Of a stretch of 64,000 bases of DNA, positions 7,897 to 17,140 are shown in pieces. The stretch's first letter is position 1. Each line of letters begins with the position of its first letter. The DNA lies in assembly GCF_900114625.1 (NCBI RefSeq), contig NZ_FOZL01000002.1:310001-374000 (forward strand), given 5' to 3'. The notes below the pieces were generated by a model. That model was not told where the DNA came from, did not search any database, and saw nothing but the letters and a program-made list of their open reading frames with translations. The stretch comes from Granulicella pectinivorans. Its GTDB lineage: Bacteria > Acidobacteriota > Terriglobia > Terriglobales > Acidobacteriaceae. A program made the translations under genes and the position numbers.

Positions 7897-8565
7897 TTAG
7901 AACGCGCCGGTGGTCGTAACCGGCTCGCGCCGCTTCTTCTGCTCGTAGATATCGCCGCGGTAGACCCAGGTCTTGACGCCGATGATGCCGTAGGTGGTGT
8001 GTGCCTCGGCAAAACCGTAGTCGATGTCCGCACGCAGCGTGTGCAGCGGCAGACGACCCTGGAGATACCACTCGGAGCGAGCGATCTCATTCCCGTTCAG
8101 ACGGCCCGATACGCGGACCTTGATCCCCTTGCAACCGAAACGCAGCGCCGAATCCACCGACTTGCGCATCGCGCGGCGGAAGCTGACGCGCTTCTCGAGC
8201 TGCAGCGCGATGTTCTCGGCCACGAGCTGCGCATCGAGCTCGGGCTTGTTGACCTCGAGGATGTCGATGAAGACCTCGCGCGAGGTGCGCTTCTGAATAT
8301 CGGCCTTGAGCTTGTCGATCTCGGCGCCCTTGCGGCCGATGATGATGCCCGGACGCGCGGTGCGGATGATCAGACGCAGCTTGTTGCCCGGACGCTCGAC
8401 TTCGACCGACGAGACACCGGCGGCCTTCAGCTTCTCGCGAAGCTCAGCCTTCAGCTTGACGTCCTCGACCAGCAGCTTGTCATAGCCGCGCTCGACGAAC
8501 CAACGTGACTTCCACGGCTTGTTGATGCCGAGGCGAAACCCATACGGATGGACCTTCTGTCCCAT
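7897..8565 (-). CDS. rpsC: 30S ribosomal protein S3
   Basis: 222 residues starting MGQKVHPYGFRLGINKPWK. The KH domain with GRKGAEIDKLKADIQ near residues 78-92 and the C-terminal GCKGIKVRVSGRLNGNEIAR define S3, which forms the mRNA entry channel with S4 and S5. Normal length for the family. Confidence 0.97.
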   Translation of the reverse strand: MGQKVHPYGFRLGINKPWKSRWFVERGYDKLLVEDVKLKAELREKLKAAGVSSVEVERPGNKLRLIIRTARPGIIIGRKGAEIDKLKADIQKRTSREVFIDILEVNKPELDAQLVAENIALQLEKRVSFRRAMRKSVDSALRFGCKGIKVRVSGRLNGNEIARSEWYLQGRLPLHTLRADIDYGFAEAHTTYGIIGVKTWVYRGDIYEQKKRREPVTTTGAF

Positions 8566-8683
8566 AACTTCCCTTTATCGTTGCCGCGATCCGGTTGAGC
8601 CGGTCCGACACCCATGCACAATTTCTAAGTTTACCTGAACCCGCGGAGTTACTGGGTAAAAAAGTTGCCCGCGAGCGAAAATA

Positions 8684-9208
8684 CTAAGCCTTTGCTGCCG
8701 CTGCCTTCTTCTTCGGAGCCGCCTTCTTCGCTGCCGACTTCTTGGCGGCGACCTTCTTGGCGGTCTTCTTGGCAGGAGATCCCTTGACGGCCTTCACCGG
8801 CTCGGGGGTCACTACCTTGGGCTCGGCAACAGCACCCTTCTCAGCCACCGTGATGATGATGTGACAAAGACGGCGCTGGTAGCGGAACGCGCGGCCCATC
8901 GGGGCAGGGCGGATACGCTTCATGCGCGGGCCTTCGTTCGCGATTGCGGTGCGAACGTACAGGTTGTCGACGTCGACATCGAGACCCTGCTCGTCGGAGA
9001 CGTAGCTGGCGTTCTGGATGGCCGAACGAAGAACCTTCTCAATCACCGGCGCCATGCGCTTGGTGGAGAAGTGAATAGCGTTGATCGCTGCCTCGACGCG
9101 CAGGCCCTTGATCAGATCAAGGACAAGACGCGCCTTCTGCGGACTGGTGCGCTGGAACTTGGCTTCCGCGCGAAACTCTCTGGGCTGTGCTGCTACTGCT
9201 TTTGCCAT
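8684..9208 (-). CDS. rplV: 50S ribosomal protein L22 with Lys/Ala-rich tail
   Basis: 174 residues; L22 is usually 110-120. Residues 1-120 form the L22 core (FQRTSPQKARLVLDLIKG, RIRPAPMGRAFRYQRRLCHI), whose hairpin lines the exit tunnel. The last 50 or so residues are a Pro/Val then Lys/Ala repeat region (AKKVAAKKSAAKKAAPKKK), histone H1-like and probably disordered. Such tails are seen in other GC-rich bacteria; a role here is unknown. Confidence 0.95.
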   Translation of the reverse strand: MAKAVAAQPREFRAEAKFQRTSPQKARLVLDLIKGLRVEAAINAIHFSTKRMAPVIEKVLRSAIQNASYVSDEQGLDVDVDNLYVRTAIANEGPRMKRIRPAPMGRAFRYQRRLCHIIITVAEKGAVAEPKVVTPEPVKAVKGSPAKKTAKKVAAKKSAAKKAAPKKKAAAAKA

Positions 9209-9292
9209 GATCTTTATCCTTCGAACTTTCCTGGCCGAGCCTTCGTGATGAAAGGCCGGCGATTCTCTCGTTACGCGTCGTTCCGCGGATAC

Positions 9293-9580
9293 TTACTTGG
9301 GCTTCGCGGAGGACTCAGTCGCCTTACCCGAGTGGCCCTTGAAGGTGCGGGTAGCGGAGAACTCGCCGAGCTTGTGGCCCACCATGTTCTCGGTGACATA
9401 CACCGGGATGAACTTGCGTCCGTTGTGGACGGCGATGGTGTGACCGACGAAGTCGGGGTGGATGGTCGAACGACGCGACCAGGTGCGCAGCACCTTCTTG
9501 TCGTTCGTCGCATTCATCGTGTCGATCTTCTTCATGAGATGACCGTCGATGAACGGGCCCTTCTTTGCAGAACGTGACAT
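9293..9580 (-). CDS. rpsS: 30S ribosomal protein S19
   Basis: 95 residues starting MSRSAKKGPFIDGHLMKKI. STIHPDFVGHTIAVHNGRK and VTENMVGHKLGEFSATRTF match S19 of the small-subunit head. Normal length; located between rplB and rplV. Confidence 0.97.
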   Translation of the reverse strand: MSRSAKKGPFIDGHLMKKIDTMNATNDKKVLRTWSRRSTIHPDFVGHTIAVHNGRKFIPVYVTENMVGHKLGEFSATRTFKGHSGKATESSAKPK

Positions 9581-9720
9581 ATCTTTTGCTCCGAGTGCTG
9601 GTTATGGTGCTTGTGCTCGATACGACGAATCTCTCAACATGCAGAGACTTGGGCTAGCTCGGCGTAACTATGAAACACATCCGCCCGATGAGCCCGAAGG
9701 CCCACCGGGCAAATGCCAAC

Positions 9721-10551
9721 TTACTTACCGCTGGTGCGACGCTTGACGATGAACACATCGGTCCGCTTGTTGTTGCGGGTCTTGTATCCACGCGTCGGCT
9801 GGCCCCAGGGGGTAACCGGGTGACGACCGCCCGAGGTCTTACCTTCACCACCACCGTGCGGGTGATCGACGGGGTTCATCGACACACCACGGTTCGAAGG
9901 ACGGATGCCCTTCCAGCGGTTGCGTCCTGCCTTACCGATGGTGACGTTCTCATGGTCGGTATTGCCGACCTGGCCGATCGTCGCCATGCAGTCCACAAGC
10001 ACCTTGCGGGTCTCGCCGGAGGGCAGCTTCAGGAGGGCGTAGTCGCCTTCCTTCGCGATGAGGTTGACCTGCGCACCGGCCGAGCGGGCCATCTGCGCGC
10101 CCTTGCCGGGACGAAGCTCGATGTTGTGTACGATCGTACCGGTCGGGATGAACTTGAGGGGAAGTGCGTTGCCGACGAGAATATCGGCTTCGGGACCGCT
10201 CATGATCTTCTGTCCGACCTTGAGGCCGATCGGCTGGATGATGTAGCGCTTCTCACCGTCCGCATAGTGCACCAGCGCGATGCGCGAGCTGCGGTTCGGA
10301 TCGTACTCGATGGTCGCGACAGTCGCGGGGATACCGTACTTGTCACGCTTGAAGTCGATCAAGCGAAGCTTCTGCTTGTGACCGCCGCCGTGGTGGCGCA
10401 TGGTCATGGCGCCGGTGGAGTTACGTCCGCCGGTGCGGGGCTTGACGCCGAGAAGCGGCTTATGCGGCTTGTCGGTCGTGATGTCGTCGTTCACCAGCTT
10501 CGTAGCGAAGCGCTGGGTCGGCGTAGTGGGTCGGAATGATTTAATCGGCAT
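9721..10551 (-). CDS. rplB: 50S ribosomal protein L2
   Basis: 276 residues starting MPIKSFRPTTPTQRFATK. The C-terminal VSMNPVDHPHGGGEGKTSGG contains the conserved His required for peptidyl-transferase centre integrity. L2 is needed for subunit association. Normal length and position between rplW and rpsS. Confidence 0.98.
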   Translation of the reverse strand: MPIKSFRPTTPTQRFATKLVNDDITTDKPHKPLLGVKPRTGGRNSTGAMTMRHHGGGHKQKLRLIDFKRDKYGIPATVATIEYDPNRSSRIALVHYADGEKRYIIQPIGLKVGQKIMSGPEADILVGNALPLKFIPTGTIVHNIELRPGKGAQMARSAGAQVNLIAKEGDYALLKLPSGETRKVLVDCMATIGQVGNTDHENVTIGKAGRNRWKGIRPSNRGVSMNPVDHPHGGGEGKTSGGRHPVTPWGQPTRGYKTRNNKRTDVFIVKRRTSGK

Positions 10552-10646
10552 TGTCTTGATCCTTGCCTTGGGGCTCGAATAATGGTCTCGAGCTCAACGC
10601 GGTACGTGAAACGAAATCGGTCAGTGAGGCCGGCAGCCTCAACCCC

Positions 10647-10940
10647 TTACAGGCTGTTGAGGTACTCGGGCATCTTTTCGCCTTCCTTCAGGCGAACATA
10701 GGCTTTCTTCCAGTCGGGGCGGTAGCCGGCAAACTTGCCACGGCGACGCTCCTTGCCTTCGACGGTCGCGGTGCGCACACCGTGAACCTTGACCTTGAAC
10801 AGGGTCTCGACGGCCTGCTTGACTTCGGTCTTGGTAGCCTTAAGGGCAACTTCGAAGACAAGCGTGTTCTGGACTTCCTTGACGGTCATGCCCTTCTCGG
10901 TGATGAGGGGACGACGAATGACGGTATAGAGGGTTGGCAT
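10647..10940 (-). CDS. rplW: 50S ribosomal protein L23
   Basis: 97 residues starting MPTLYTVIRRPLITEKGM. NTLVFEVALKATKTEVKQA and VHGVRTATVEGKERRRGKFA are characteristic of L23, the docking site for trigger factor and SRP at the tunnel exit. The ATG at 10940 abuts the rplD stop, so the two are probably coupled. Confidence 0.96.
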   Translation of the reverse strand: MPTLYTVIRRPLITEKGMTVKEVQNTLVFEVALKATKTEVKQAVETLFKVKVHGVRTATVEGKERRRGKFAGYRPDWKKAYVRLKEGEKMPEYLNSL

Positions 10941-11606
10941 TTATGCAACCTCCTTCTCGAGCTTGCGCTTCGAAGTGTTCTTGGCGAGCGTGTCCTGGAT
11001 CGCCTCGAAGGCATCCTTGGAGAACACGGCGCTCTCATAGCGGAGCAGATCGTAGGGGTGCACTTCCGAGCTCAGCACCAGCTCCACACCGGCCAGGTTG
11101 CGCGAACCGAGGTACAGCTTCTCGTCGAGCTTCTGGCTGGATTCAACCAGCAGGGTGGTTTTGCCGGTCTTCAGCTTGGTCAGCGCTGTCGAGTAGAGCT
11201 TGGTCTTGCCCTCAGAGGCGACCAGCGTGTCGACGATGGTCAGCTTGCCCTCGGAGATCTTCGCGGCGATCGCGGAACGCAGGGCGCCGAAGAGCTTCTT
11301 CTTGGGAAACTGGTAGTCATAGCTGCGGGGCTGAGGTCCGTGAACCGTACCACCACCACGCCAGAGCGGCGTGCGGATGGACCCGACGCGGGCGCGGCCC
11401 GTGCCCTTCTGCTTCCAAAGCTTCTTGCCGGCACCGGAGACGCGGTTGCGGGTCTTGGTTGCGGCAGTACCCTGACGGAGGGCAGCACGGTAGTGCTTGA
11501 CCGCCTCCCAGAGCAGGCCGTCGTTCACTTCTCCGCTGAAGATGTCGTGGAGTTCGAAATCCGCGACCTTCTCCCCGCTGAGATTGACTACATTGATGTT
11601 TGCCAT
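10941..11606 (-). CDS. rplD: 50S ribosomal protein L4
   Basis: 221 residues starting MANINVVNLSGEKVADFE. The tunnel loop is visible as WKQKGTGRARVGSIRTPLWR followed by GGGTVHGPQPRSY. L4 is an early assembly protein and, in E. coli, the autogenous repressor of the S10 operon. Normal length. Confidence 0.97.
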   Translation of the reverse strand: MANINVVNLSGEKVADFELHDIFSGEVNDGLLWEAVKHYRAALRQGTAATKTRNRVSGAGKKLWKQKGTGRARVGSIRTPLWRGGGTVHGPQPRSYDYQFPKKKLFGALRSAIAAKISEGKLTIVDTLVASEGKTKLYSTALTKLKTGKTTLLVESSQKLDEKLYLGSRNLAGVELVLSSEVHPYDLLRYESAVFSKDAFEAIQDTLAKNTSKRKLEKEVA

Positions 11607-11658
11607 GAATCTTCTCTCTTCTTGCCCACGATCGATGCCGGGGCCTTGACGTTGTTTG

Positions 11659-11688
11659 AGCGCCTTGAGGGGTAAGCCTCAAGGCGCT
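11659..11688. other. Hairpin in the rplC-rplD spacer
   Basis: Perfect 12-bp inverted repeat AGCGCCTTGAGG (11659-11670) and CCTCAAGGCGCT (11677-11688), 6-nt loop, in the 101-bp gap between rplC and rplD. On the minus strand no T-run follows, so a processing or stabilising role is more likely than termination. Confidence 0.65.
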
Positions 11689-11707
11689 TTGTTGAAAAGC
11701 TTTTTCT

Positions 11708-12424
11708 TTACTTCTTCTTGGACGGAGCAGCCTTTTTGGAAGCCTTGAGAGCATCCTTCGTGGCGGCACCGGCGAATCCACGACGCTCACGCGGCGGAGC
11801 CTTCGCCTTCGAAATCAGCACGAAACCATCACGCGGTCCCGGTACCGCGCCTTCGACGAGGATCAGGTTGTCCTCGAGGTCGATGCCGCGGATGCGGAGG
11901 TTGCGAACCGTGATCTGCGCGGCGCCCATGTGACCAGGCATACGCTGACCAGGGAAGACGCGCGAGGGGAACGACGAAGCGCCGATCGAGCCCTGCACCT
12001 GGAACATGTGACCGTGCGACTTGGGTCCGCCGCCGAAGCCGTGGCGGCGAATGACGCCGGCAAAGCCGCGGCCCTTCGAGGTGCCGATGACATCGACGAA
12101 GCGCTCATCGTTGAAGATATCAACGAGGATGCGATCGCCGGCCTTAGCCTCTCCGGTCGAATCGACGGCGACTTCCTTGATCATCTTGACGGGCGGCACG
12201 TTCGACTTTGCGAAGTGACCGGTCATCGCCTTGTTAACCTTCGATGCCTTCACGAAATCGACATAGCCGATCTGGGCGGCATCGTAGCCATCCTTCGCGA
12301 TGGTCTTGAGCTGCGTGATGACGCACGGGCCAGCCTTCAGAACGGTCACGGGATGAACATCGCCGCGCTCGTCGAAGATCTGGGTCATGCCAATTTTCTT
12401 ACCGAGGATTCCTGCTACGGACAT
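11708..12424 (-). CDS. rplC: 50S ribosomal protein L3
   Basis: 238 residues starting MSVAGILGKKIGMTQIFDE, the hallmark L3 N terminus. GRGFAGVIRRHGFGGGPKSHG and GQRMPGHMGAAQITVRNL follow. The final 20-30 residues are Lys/Ala-rich (KASKKAAPSKKK), a little beyond the usual end. L3 initiates 50S assembly near the peptidyl-transferase centre. Confidence 0.97.
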   Translation of the reverse strand: MSVAGILGKKIGMTQIFDERGDVHPVTVLKAGPCVITQLKTIAKDGYDAAQIGYVDFVKASKVNKAMTGHFAKSNVPPVKMIKEVAVDSTGEAKAGDRILVDIFNDERFVDVIGTSKGRGFAGVIRRHGFGGGPKSHGHMFQVQGSIGASSFPSRVFPGQRMPGHMGAAQITVRNLRIRGIDLEDNLILVEGAVPGPRDGFVLISKAKAPPRERRGFAGAATKDALKASKKAAPSKKK

Positions 12425-12524
12425 TGCTGTTTCCTTTCCTCATCATGCTCCTGGAGAGCACTGCCGGGTTATGAGCCTTGGCCGCTGGCTCCCTGCGGGG
12501 AACAAGCGGCTAGTAGCTGGTTGC

Positions 12525-12842
12525 TTACTTCTGAACCGTTTTGATCTCGACGTCGACACCGGCGGGCAGATCGAGCTTCATCAGGGCATCCACCGTCTGC
12601 TGCGTGGGCTCCAGGATGTCGATCAGGCGCTTGTGCGTGCGGATCTCGAAGGCCTCGCGCGACTTCTTGTCGACGTGGGGCGAACGCAGAACGCAATACT
12701 TGTTCTTCATCGTGGGAAGGGGAATCGGGCCGGCAACCTGGGCTCCGGTGCGCTTGGCCGTCTCGACGATCTCACCGGTGCTCGTGTCGAGTACGCGGTA
12801 GTCGTACGCCTTCAAACGGATACGAATTCTCTGTCCAGCCAT
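12525..12842 (-). CDS. rpsJ: 30S ribosomal protein S10 (NusE)
   Basis: The start is the ATG at 12842 (MAGQRIRIRLKAYDYRVLD), giving 105 residues; a TTG eight codons upstream is ignored. RSPHVDKKSREAFEIRTHKR is the conserved core. S10 is a head protein of the small subunit and, as NusE, pairs with NusB in antitermination; nusB itself lies at 24572-24994. First gene of the S10 block, 246 bp after tuf. Confidence 0.96.
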   Translation of the reverse strand: MAGQRIRIRLKAYDYRVLDTSTGEIVETAKRTGAQVAGPIPLPTMKNKYCVLRSPHVDKKSREAFEIRTHKRLIDILEPTQQTVDALMKLDLPAGVDVEIKTVQK

Positions 12843-13017
12843 GGTAATTCTCTTTTCTTCGTACAAAGATCAGTTGGAGTGACCTGTCGGCGATGAACAT
12901 CTACACCATCCGGCAGCCCTCGGTTATCTAGAAAAAGCACAACCTTTTAACTTTACAGTAATTCTTGGGCTTGGTTGCCCAAAAAAGTGCAAAAAACATC
13001 ATTTTTTTCTGCCCCGA

Positions 13018-13043
13018 AGCGGCCCGGAAACATCCGGGCCGCT
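13018..13043 (-). other. GC-rich hairpin after tuf (possible attenuator)
   Basis: The stem AGCGGCCCGG (13018-13027) pairs with CCGGGCCGCT (13034-13043) through a 6-nt loop. On the minus strand it lies 45 bp past the tuf stop and is followed by GGCAGAAAAAAATGATG and then TTTTTTGCACTTTTTTGGGC with a second small stem at about 12966-12981. It sits in the largest gap (246 bp) of the super-operon and may attenuate transcription between the str and S10 blocks. Confidence 0.5.
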
Positions 13044-13088
13044 CATGCACTCGACCAGAGTTTGATCCCTGTTCGCTTATCCCTGCAC

Positions 13089-14276
13089 TTACTTGATGAT
13101 CTCGGAGATCGTACCGGCTCCGACCGTGCGTCCGCCTTCGCGGATCGCAAAGCGCAGACCCTTCTCCATCGCAACCGGCGTGTGCAGCGTAATCTCGAGC
13201 TGCACGTTATCGCCCGGCATCACCATCTCGATACCGGCCGGCAGCTTCGCCGAACCCGTCACGTCGGTGGTACGGAAGTAGAACTGAGGACGGTAGCCGT
13301 TGAAGAACGGAGTGTGACGTCCACCCTCTTCCTTCGACAGCACATAGATCTCACCCTTGAACTCGGTGTGCGGCGTGATCGAGTTCGGCTTGGCCAGAAC
13401 CATGCCGCGCTCCACGTCTTCCTTCGCGATACCGCGGAGCAACAGACCCGCGTTATCACCGGCAAGACCCTCGTCAAGCTGCTTCTTGAACATCTCGACG
13501 CCGGTGCAAACCGTGTTCTGCGTGTCGCGGAATCCAACGATCTGGCAGGCCTCGCCCACCTTGATCTTGCCGCGCTCGATACGGCCCGTCACCACGGTTC
13601 CACGACCCGAGATCGAGAAGATGTCTTCGATCGGCATCAGGAACGCCAGGTCCACCGCGCGCTCCGGCTGCGGGATGTACTTGTCGACCGCAGCCATCAG
13701 CTCGTCGATCTTCGCTTCCCACTGGGGCTCGCCGTTCAGCGCGCCCAGAGCCGAACCACGGATGATCGGGGTGTCGTCGCCAGGATACTCATACTTGTCC
13801 AGAAGCTCGCGGACTTCCATCTCGACCAGCTCAATCAGCTCTTCGTCTTCGACGGCGTCGCACTTGTTCAGGAACACCACGATGTACGGAACGCCAACCT
13901 GGCGAGCGAGCAGAACGTGCTCCTTCGTCTGAGGCATCGGACCGTCGGTCGCGGCAACCACCAGGATCGCGCCGTCCATCTGTGCCGCACCGGTGATCAT
14001 GTTCTTGATGTAATCGGCGTGGCCCGGGCAGTCGACGTGCGCATAGTGACGGTTCGGCGTCTCGTACTCCACGTGCGAGGTCGCGATCGTGATACCGCGC
14101 TCACGCTCTTCCGGAGCGTTGTCGATCGTGTCGAACGAACGGAAGGTGTTGTTCGGGTTGTGCTTCGAAAGAACCTTCGTGATCGCTGCCGTCAGCGTCG
14201 TTTTGCCGTGATCGATGTGACCAACGGTGCCAATGTTGACGTGCGGTTTCGACCGGTCAAACTTTTCCTTACCCAT
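13089..14276 (-). CDS. tuf: Elongation factor Tu
   Basis: 395 residues starting MGKEKFDRSKPHVNIGTVG. G1 is GHIDHGKTTL near residue 20, G3 DCPGHADYIKNM near 82 and G4 NKCD near 137; the C-terminal domains show GRGTVVTGRIERG and LPAGIEMVMPGDN. EF-Tu delivers aminoacyl-tRNA to the ribosome. It follows fusA by 89 bp in the str block. No second copy is in this window. Confidence 0.98.
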   Translation of the reverse strand: MGKEKFDRSKPHVNIGTVGHIDHGKTTLTAAITKVLSKHNPNNTFRSFDTIDNAPEERERGITIATSHVEYETPNRHYAHVDCPGHADYIKNMITGAAQMDGAILVVAATDGPMPQTKEHVLLARQVGVPYIVVFLNKCDAVEDEELIELVEMEVRELLDKYEYPGDDTPIIRGSALGALNGEPQWEAKIDELMAAVDKYIPQPERAVDLAFLMPIEDIFSISGRGTVVTGRIERGKIKVGEACQIVGFRDTQNTVCTGVEMFKKQLDEGLAGDNAGLLLRGIAKEDVERGMVLAKPNSITPHTEFKGEIYVLSKEEGGRHTPFFNGYRPQFYFRTTDVTGSAKLPAGIEMVMPGDNVQLEITLHTPVAMEKGLRFAIREGGRTVGAGTISEIIK

Positions 14277-14365
14277 AAAAAACTCCTTCTAACAAAAAGC
14301 TTCTGTTCCTTCAATTTCGTTGAGGCCCTGGTGAAGACGAAGGCCAGATCTTTGGCTATCGTTCT

Positions 14366-16465
14366 TTACTTCGGTTCCTTACCCTGAACCTTGGCGATGA
14401 TCTCTTCCGAAACCGAACGCGGAGCCTCTTCGTACTGCTTGAACTGCATCGAGTAGTTCGCACGTCCCTGCGTCGCGCCGCGCATGTGCGTGGCGTAACC
14501 GAACATCGTGGACAGCGGCACCGTCGCACGGATGGCCTGCGTGTTGCCAACCATCTCCATGCCTTCGATACGGCCGCGGCGGCTGTTCAGATCGCCGATG
14601 ATCGTACCCATATAGTCTTCGGGCACGGTCACTTCGACCGACATCACCGGCTCGAGCAGCACAGGCTTGGCCTTGCGTGCGGCTTCCTTGAACGCCATCG
14701 AACCGGCGATCTTGAATGCCATTTCGTTCGAGTCGACGTCGTGGTAGCTTCCGTCATACAGCGACACCTTGATGTCCACCATCTCGTAACCGGCAAGGAT
14801 TCCGCCCTGCATGGCTTCCTGAATACCCTGGTCGATCGGCTTAATGTATTCCTTCGGAACCGTTCCGCCCTTGGTATCGTTGGTGAACTCGTATCCCTTC
14901 CCCGGCTCATTGGGGGAGATGCGAATCTTGGCGTGGCCGTAGTTACCCGAACCACCGGTCTGACGAATGTACTTGCCTTCCGCCTCGGCGTTCGAGCGGA
15001 TCGTCTCGCGGTAGTTCACCTGCGGCTTGCCGACGTTGGCCTCGACCTTGTACTCGCGCATCATGCGGTCGACGATGATCTCAAGGTGCAGTTCGCCCAT
15101 ACCCGCAATGATCGTCTGGCCCGAATCGATGTCTGTGCGGACGTTGAAGGTGGGATCTTCCTGCGCGAGCTTCGCGAGGGCCATACCCATCTTCTCCTGA
15201 TCGGCCTTGGTCTTCGGCTCCACCGCAACCTCGATAACGGGCTTCGGAAAGTCGATGGACTCAAGCACGACGGGATTCTTGTCCGAGCAGATCGTGTCGC
15301 CCGTGATGAGGTTCTTCAATCCAACCGCGGCGCAGATATCGCCCGCGAGGATCTCCGTGATCTCTTCACGCTTGTTGGCGTGCATCTTCAGCAAACGGCC
15401 GATACGCTCCGTCTTGCGGGTACGCGGATTCAGCACCGAGTCCCCGGTCTTCAACGTACCCGAGTAGACGCGGATGAAGATCAGCTGGCCGACGAACGGG
15501 TCAGTCATGATCTTGAAGCCCAGAGCCGAAAGCGGCTCGGAGTCTTCGGGCTTGCGGATGATCTCCACTTCCATGTTCTCAGGATCGTGTCCGACCATGG
15601 GAGGGATGTCGAGCGGGCTGGGCAGGTACGCCACAACCGCGTCGAGCAGCGTCTGCACGCCCTTGTTCTTGAACGACGAACCGCACAGCACCGGGAAGAT
15701 GTTCATCGCGATGGTGGCCTTGCGGATACCGGCCTTGAGCTGAGCCTCGGTGGGCTCCTCGCCCTCCAGGTACAGGTTCATGATCTCGTCGTCGGAGTCG
15801 GCAACAGCCTCGATCAGCACCTGACGGGCTTCCTTGGCCTTGTCGAGCAGGTCGGCGGGAATCTCTTCCACCGAGTACTCGGCGCCCATGGTCTCATCGT
15901 GCCAGTAGATGGCCTTCATCGTGACGAGATCGACGACTCCGAGGAACTTGGCCTCGGCACCAATCTGGATGTTGATCGGAATCGCACGCGCGCCCAGGCG
16001 GTCGACGATCGTCGAGGTCGCATAGACGGCATCCGCACCGGCCTTGTCCATCTTGTTGATGAAGCAGATACGGGGAACCTTGTACTTGTCGGCCTGGCGC
16101 CAGACCGTCTCCGACTGGGGCTGCACACCGGCAACCGCGTCGAAGCAGGCGACCGCCCCGTCAAGCACGCGGAGCGAACGCTCCACCTCAGCGGTGAAGT
16201 CCACGTGACCCGGAGTATCGATGATGTTGATGCGGATGCCGTTCCACTGACAGGTGGTCGCAGCGGAGGTGATGGTGATACCACGCTCCTGCTCCTGCTC
16301 CATCCAGTCCATGGTCGCGGTGCCCTCGTGCACCTCGCCGATACGGTGGTTGACGCCCGTATAGAAGAGGATGCGCTCGGTCGTCGTCGTCTTGCCGGCG
16401 TCGATGTGAGCCATGATGCCAATGTTGCGGCATTTGTCGAGAGTGATAGTGCGTGCCACGGTCAA
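14366..16465 (-). CDS. fusA: Elongation factor G
   Basis: 699 residues starting MTVARTITLDKCRNIGIMA. G1 is AHIDAGKTTTTER, G3 DTPGHVDFTAEVERS and G4 NKMDKAGAD; domain IV shows GSGNYGHAKIRISP and the C terminus FGYATHMRGATQGRANYSM. EF-G drives translocation and, with RRF, recycling. Full length; between rpsG and tuf as in the classic str operon. Confidence 0.98.
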   Translation of the reverse strand: MTVARTITLDKCRNIGIMAHIDAGKTTTTERILFYTGVNHRIGEVHEGTATMDWMEQEQERGITITSAATTCQWNGIRINIIDTPGHVDFTAEVERSLRVLDGAVACFDAVAGVQPQSETVWRQADKYKVPRICFINKMDKAGADAVYATSTIVDRLGARAIPINIQIGAEAKFLGVVDLVTMKAIYWHDETMGAEYSVEEIPADLLDKAKEARQVLIEAVADSDDEIMNLYLEGEEPTEAQLKAGIRKATIAMNIFPVLCGSSFKNKGVQTLLDAVVAYLPSPLDIPPMVGHDPENMEVEIIRKPEDSEPLSALGFKIMTDPFVGQLIFIRVYSGTLKTGDSVLNPRTRKTERIGRLLKMHANKREEITEILAGDICAAVGLKNLITGDTICSDKNPVVLESIDFPKPVIEVAVEPKTKADQEKMGMALAKLAQEDPTFNVRTDIDSGQTIIAGMGELHLEIIVDRMMREYKVEANVGKPQVNYRETIRSNAEAEGKYIRQTGGSGNYGHAKIRISPNEPGKGYEFTNDTKGGTVPKEYIKPIDQGIQEAMQGGILAGYEMVDIKVSLYDGSYHDVDSNEMAFKIAGSMAFKEAARKAKPVLLEPVMSVEVTVPEDYMGTIIGDLNSRRGRIEGMEMVGNTQAIRATVPLSTMFGYATHMRGATQGRANYSMQFKQYEEAPRSVSEEIIAKVQGKEPK

Positions 16466-16556
16466 GTCTCTTGTCTGCTGGCGCCTGGCCAGCGGTTGTG
16501 ATGCGGTTGAATCTAAACCCTCAGGAAGAGAAGCCCTTGCTTAAGGGGCTCCGTCA

Positions 16557-17027
16557 TTACCAGCGGTAGTGAGCGAACGCCTTGTTGGCTTCGGCCATAC
16601 GGTGGACATCTTCCTTCTTCTTCATTGCGGCACCACGGCCGTTGGCGGCATCGAGCAGCTCTGCGGTCAACTTGTCGACCATGCCCTTTTCGCCACGGGC
16701 GCGACCATAGGTCACCAGCCAGCGGATCGCCAGCGACGTGCGGCGCTCCGGCAGCACTTCGATCGGCACCTGGTAGTTCGCACCGCCGACGCGGCGGCTC
16801 TTCACTTCCAGAAGCGGCTTGCAGTTCTCGATCGCCTTCTTGAACAGCTTGAGGGCTTCATCGCCACCCTTCTGCTCGAGGTTGGTCATGGCGGTGTAGA
16901 AGATGCCCTGGGCTGTCGACTTCTTGCCGCCCCACATCATCGAGTTCACGAACTTGGTGACCAGGGTCGAGTTGTAAACCGGGTCGGGGGAAACTTCACG
17001 CTTGGCGATATAACCTTTACGGGGCAT
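16557..17027 (-). CDS. rpsG: 30S ribosomal protein S7
   Basis: The ATG at 17027 (MPRKGYIAKREVSPDPVYN) gives the normal 156 residues; the frame is open 14 codons upstream but without family similarity. NSMMWGGKKSTAQGIFY and ALAIRW-like SLAIRWLVTYGRARGEKGM are recognisable. S7 organises the 3' domain of 16S rRNA and is the str-operon regulator in E. coli. Confidence 0.96.
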   Translation of the reverse strand: MPRKGYIAKREVSPDPVYNSTLVTKFVNSMMWGGKKSTAQGIFYTAMTNLEQKGGDEALKLFKKAIENCKPLLEVKSRRVGGANYQVPIEVLPERRTSLAIRWLVTYGRARGEKGMVDKLTAELLDAANGRGAAMKKKEDVHRMAEANKAFAHYRW

Positions 17028-17140
17028 GCTGTTCTCTTTCTCGTCTTCCTCCAGCGCTGGACTTCTCAAGAGCTGGACCTAGTTGCATTGAAGCAAAATG
17101 AACGAACAGGACCGGGGTCGCCCCCGGTCCCAAAACTTGA

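Noticed and set aside
14486..16501. Long plus-strand open frame opposite fusA (671 codons)
   Set aside because: Antisense shadow of EF-G with biased composition; no recognisable domain.
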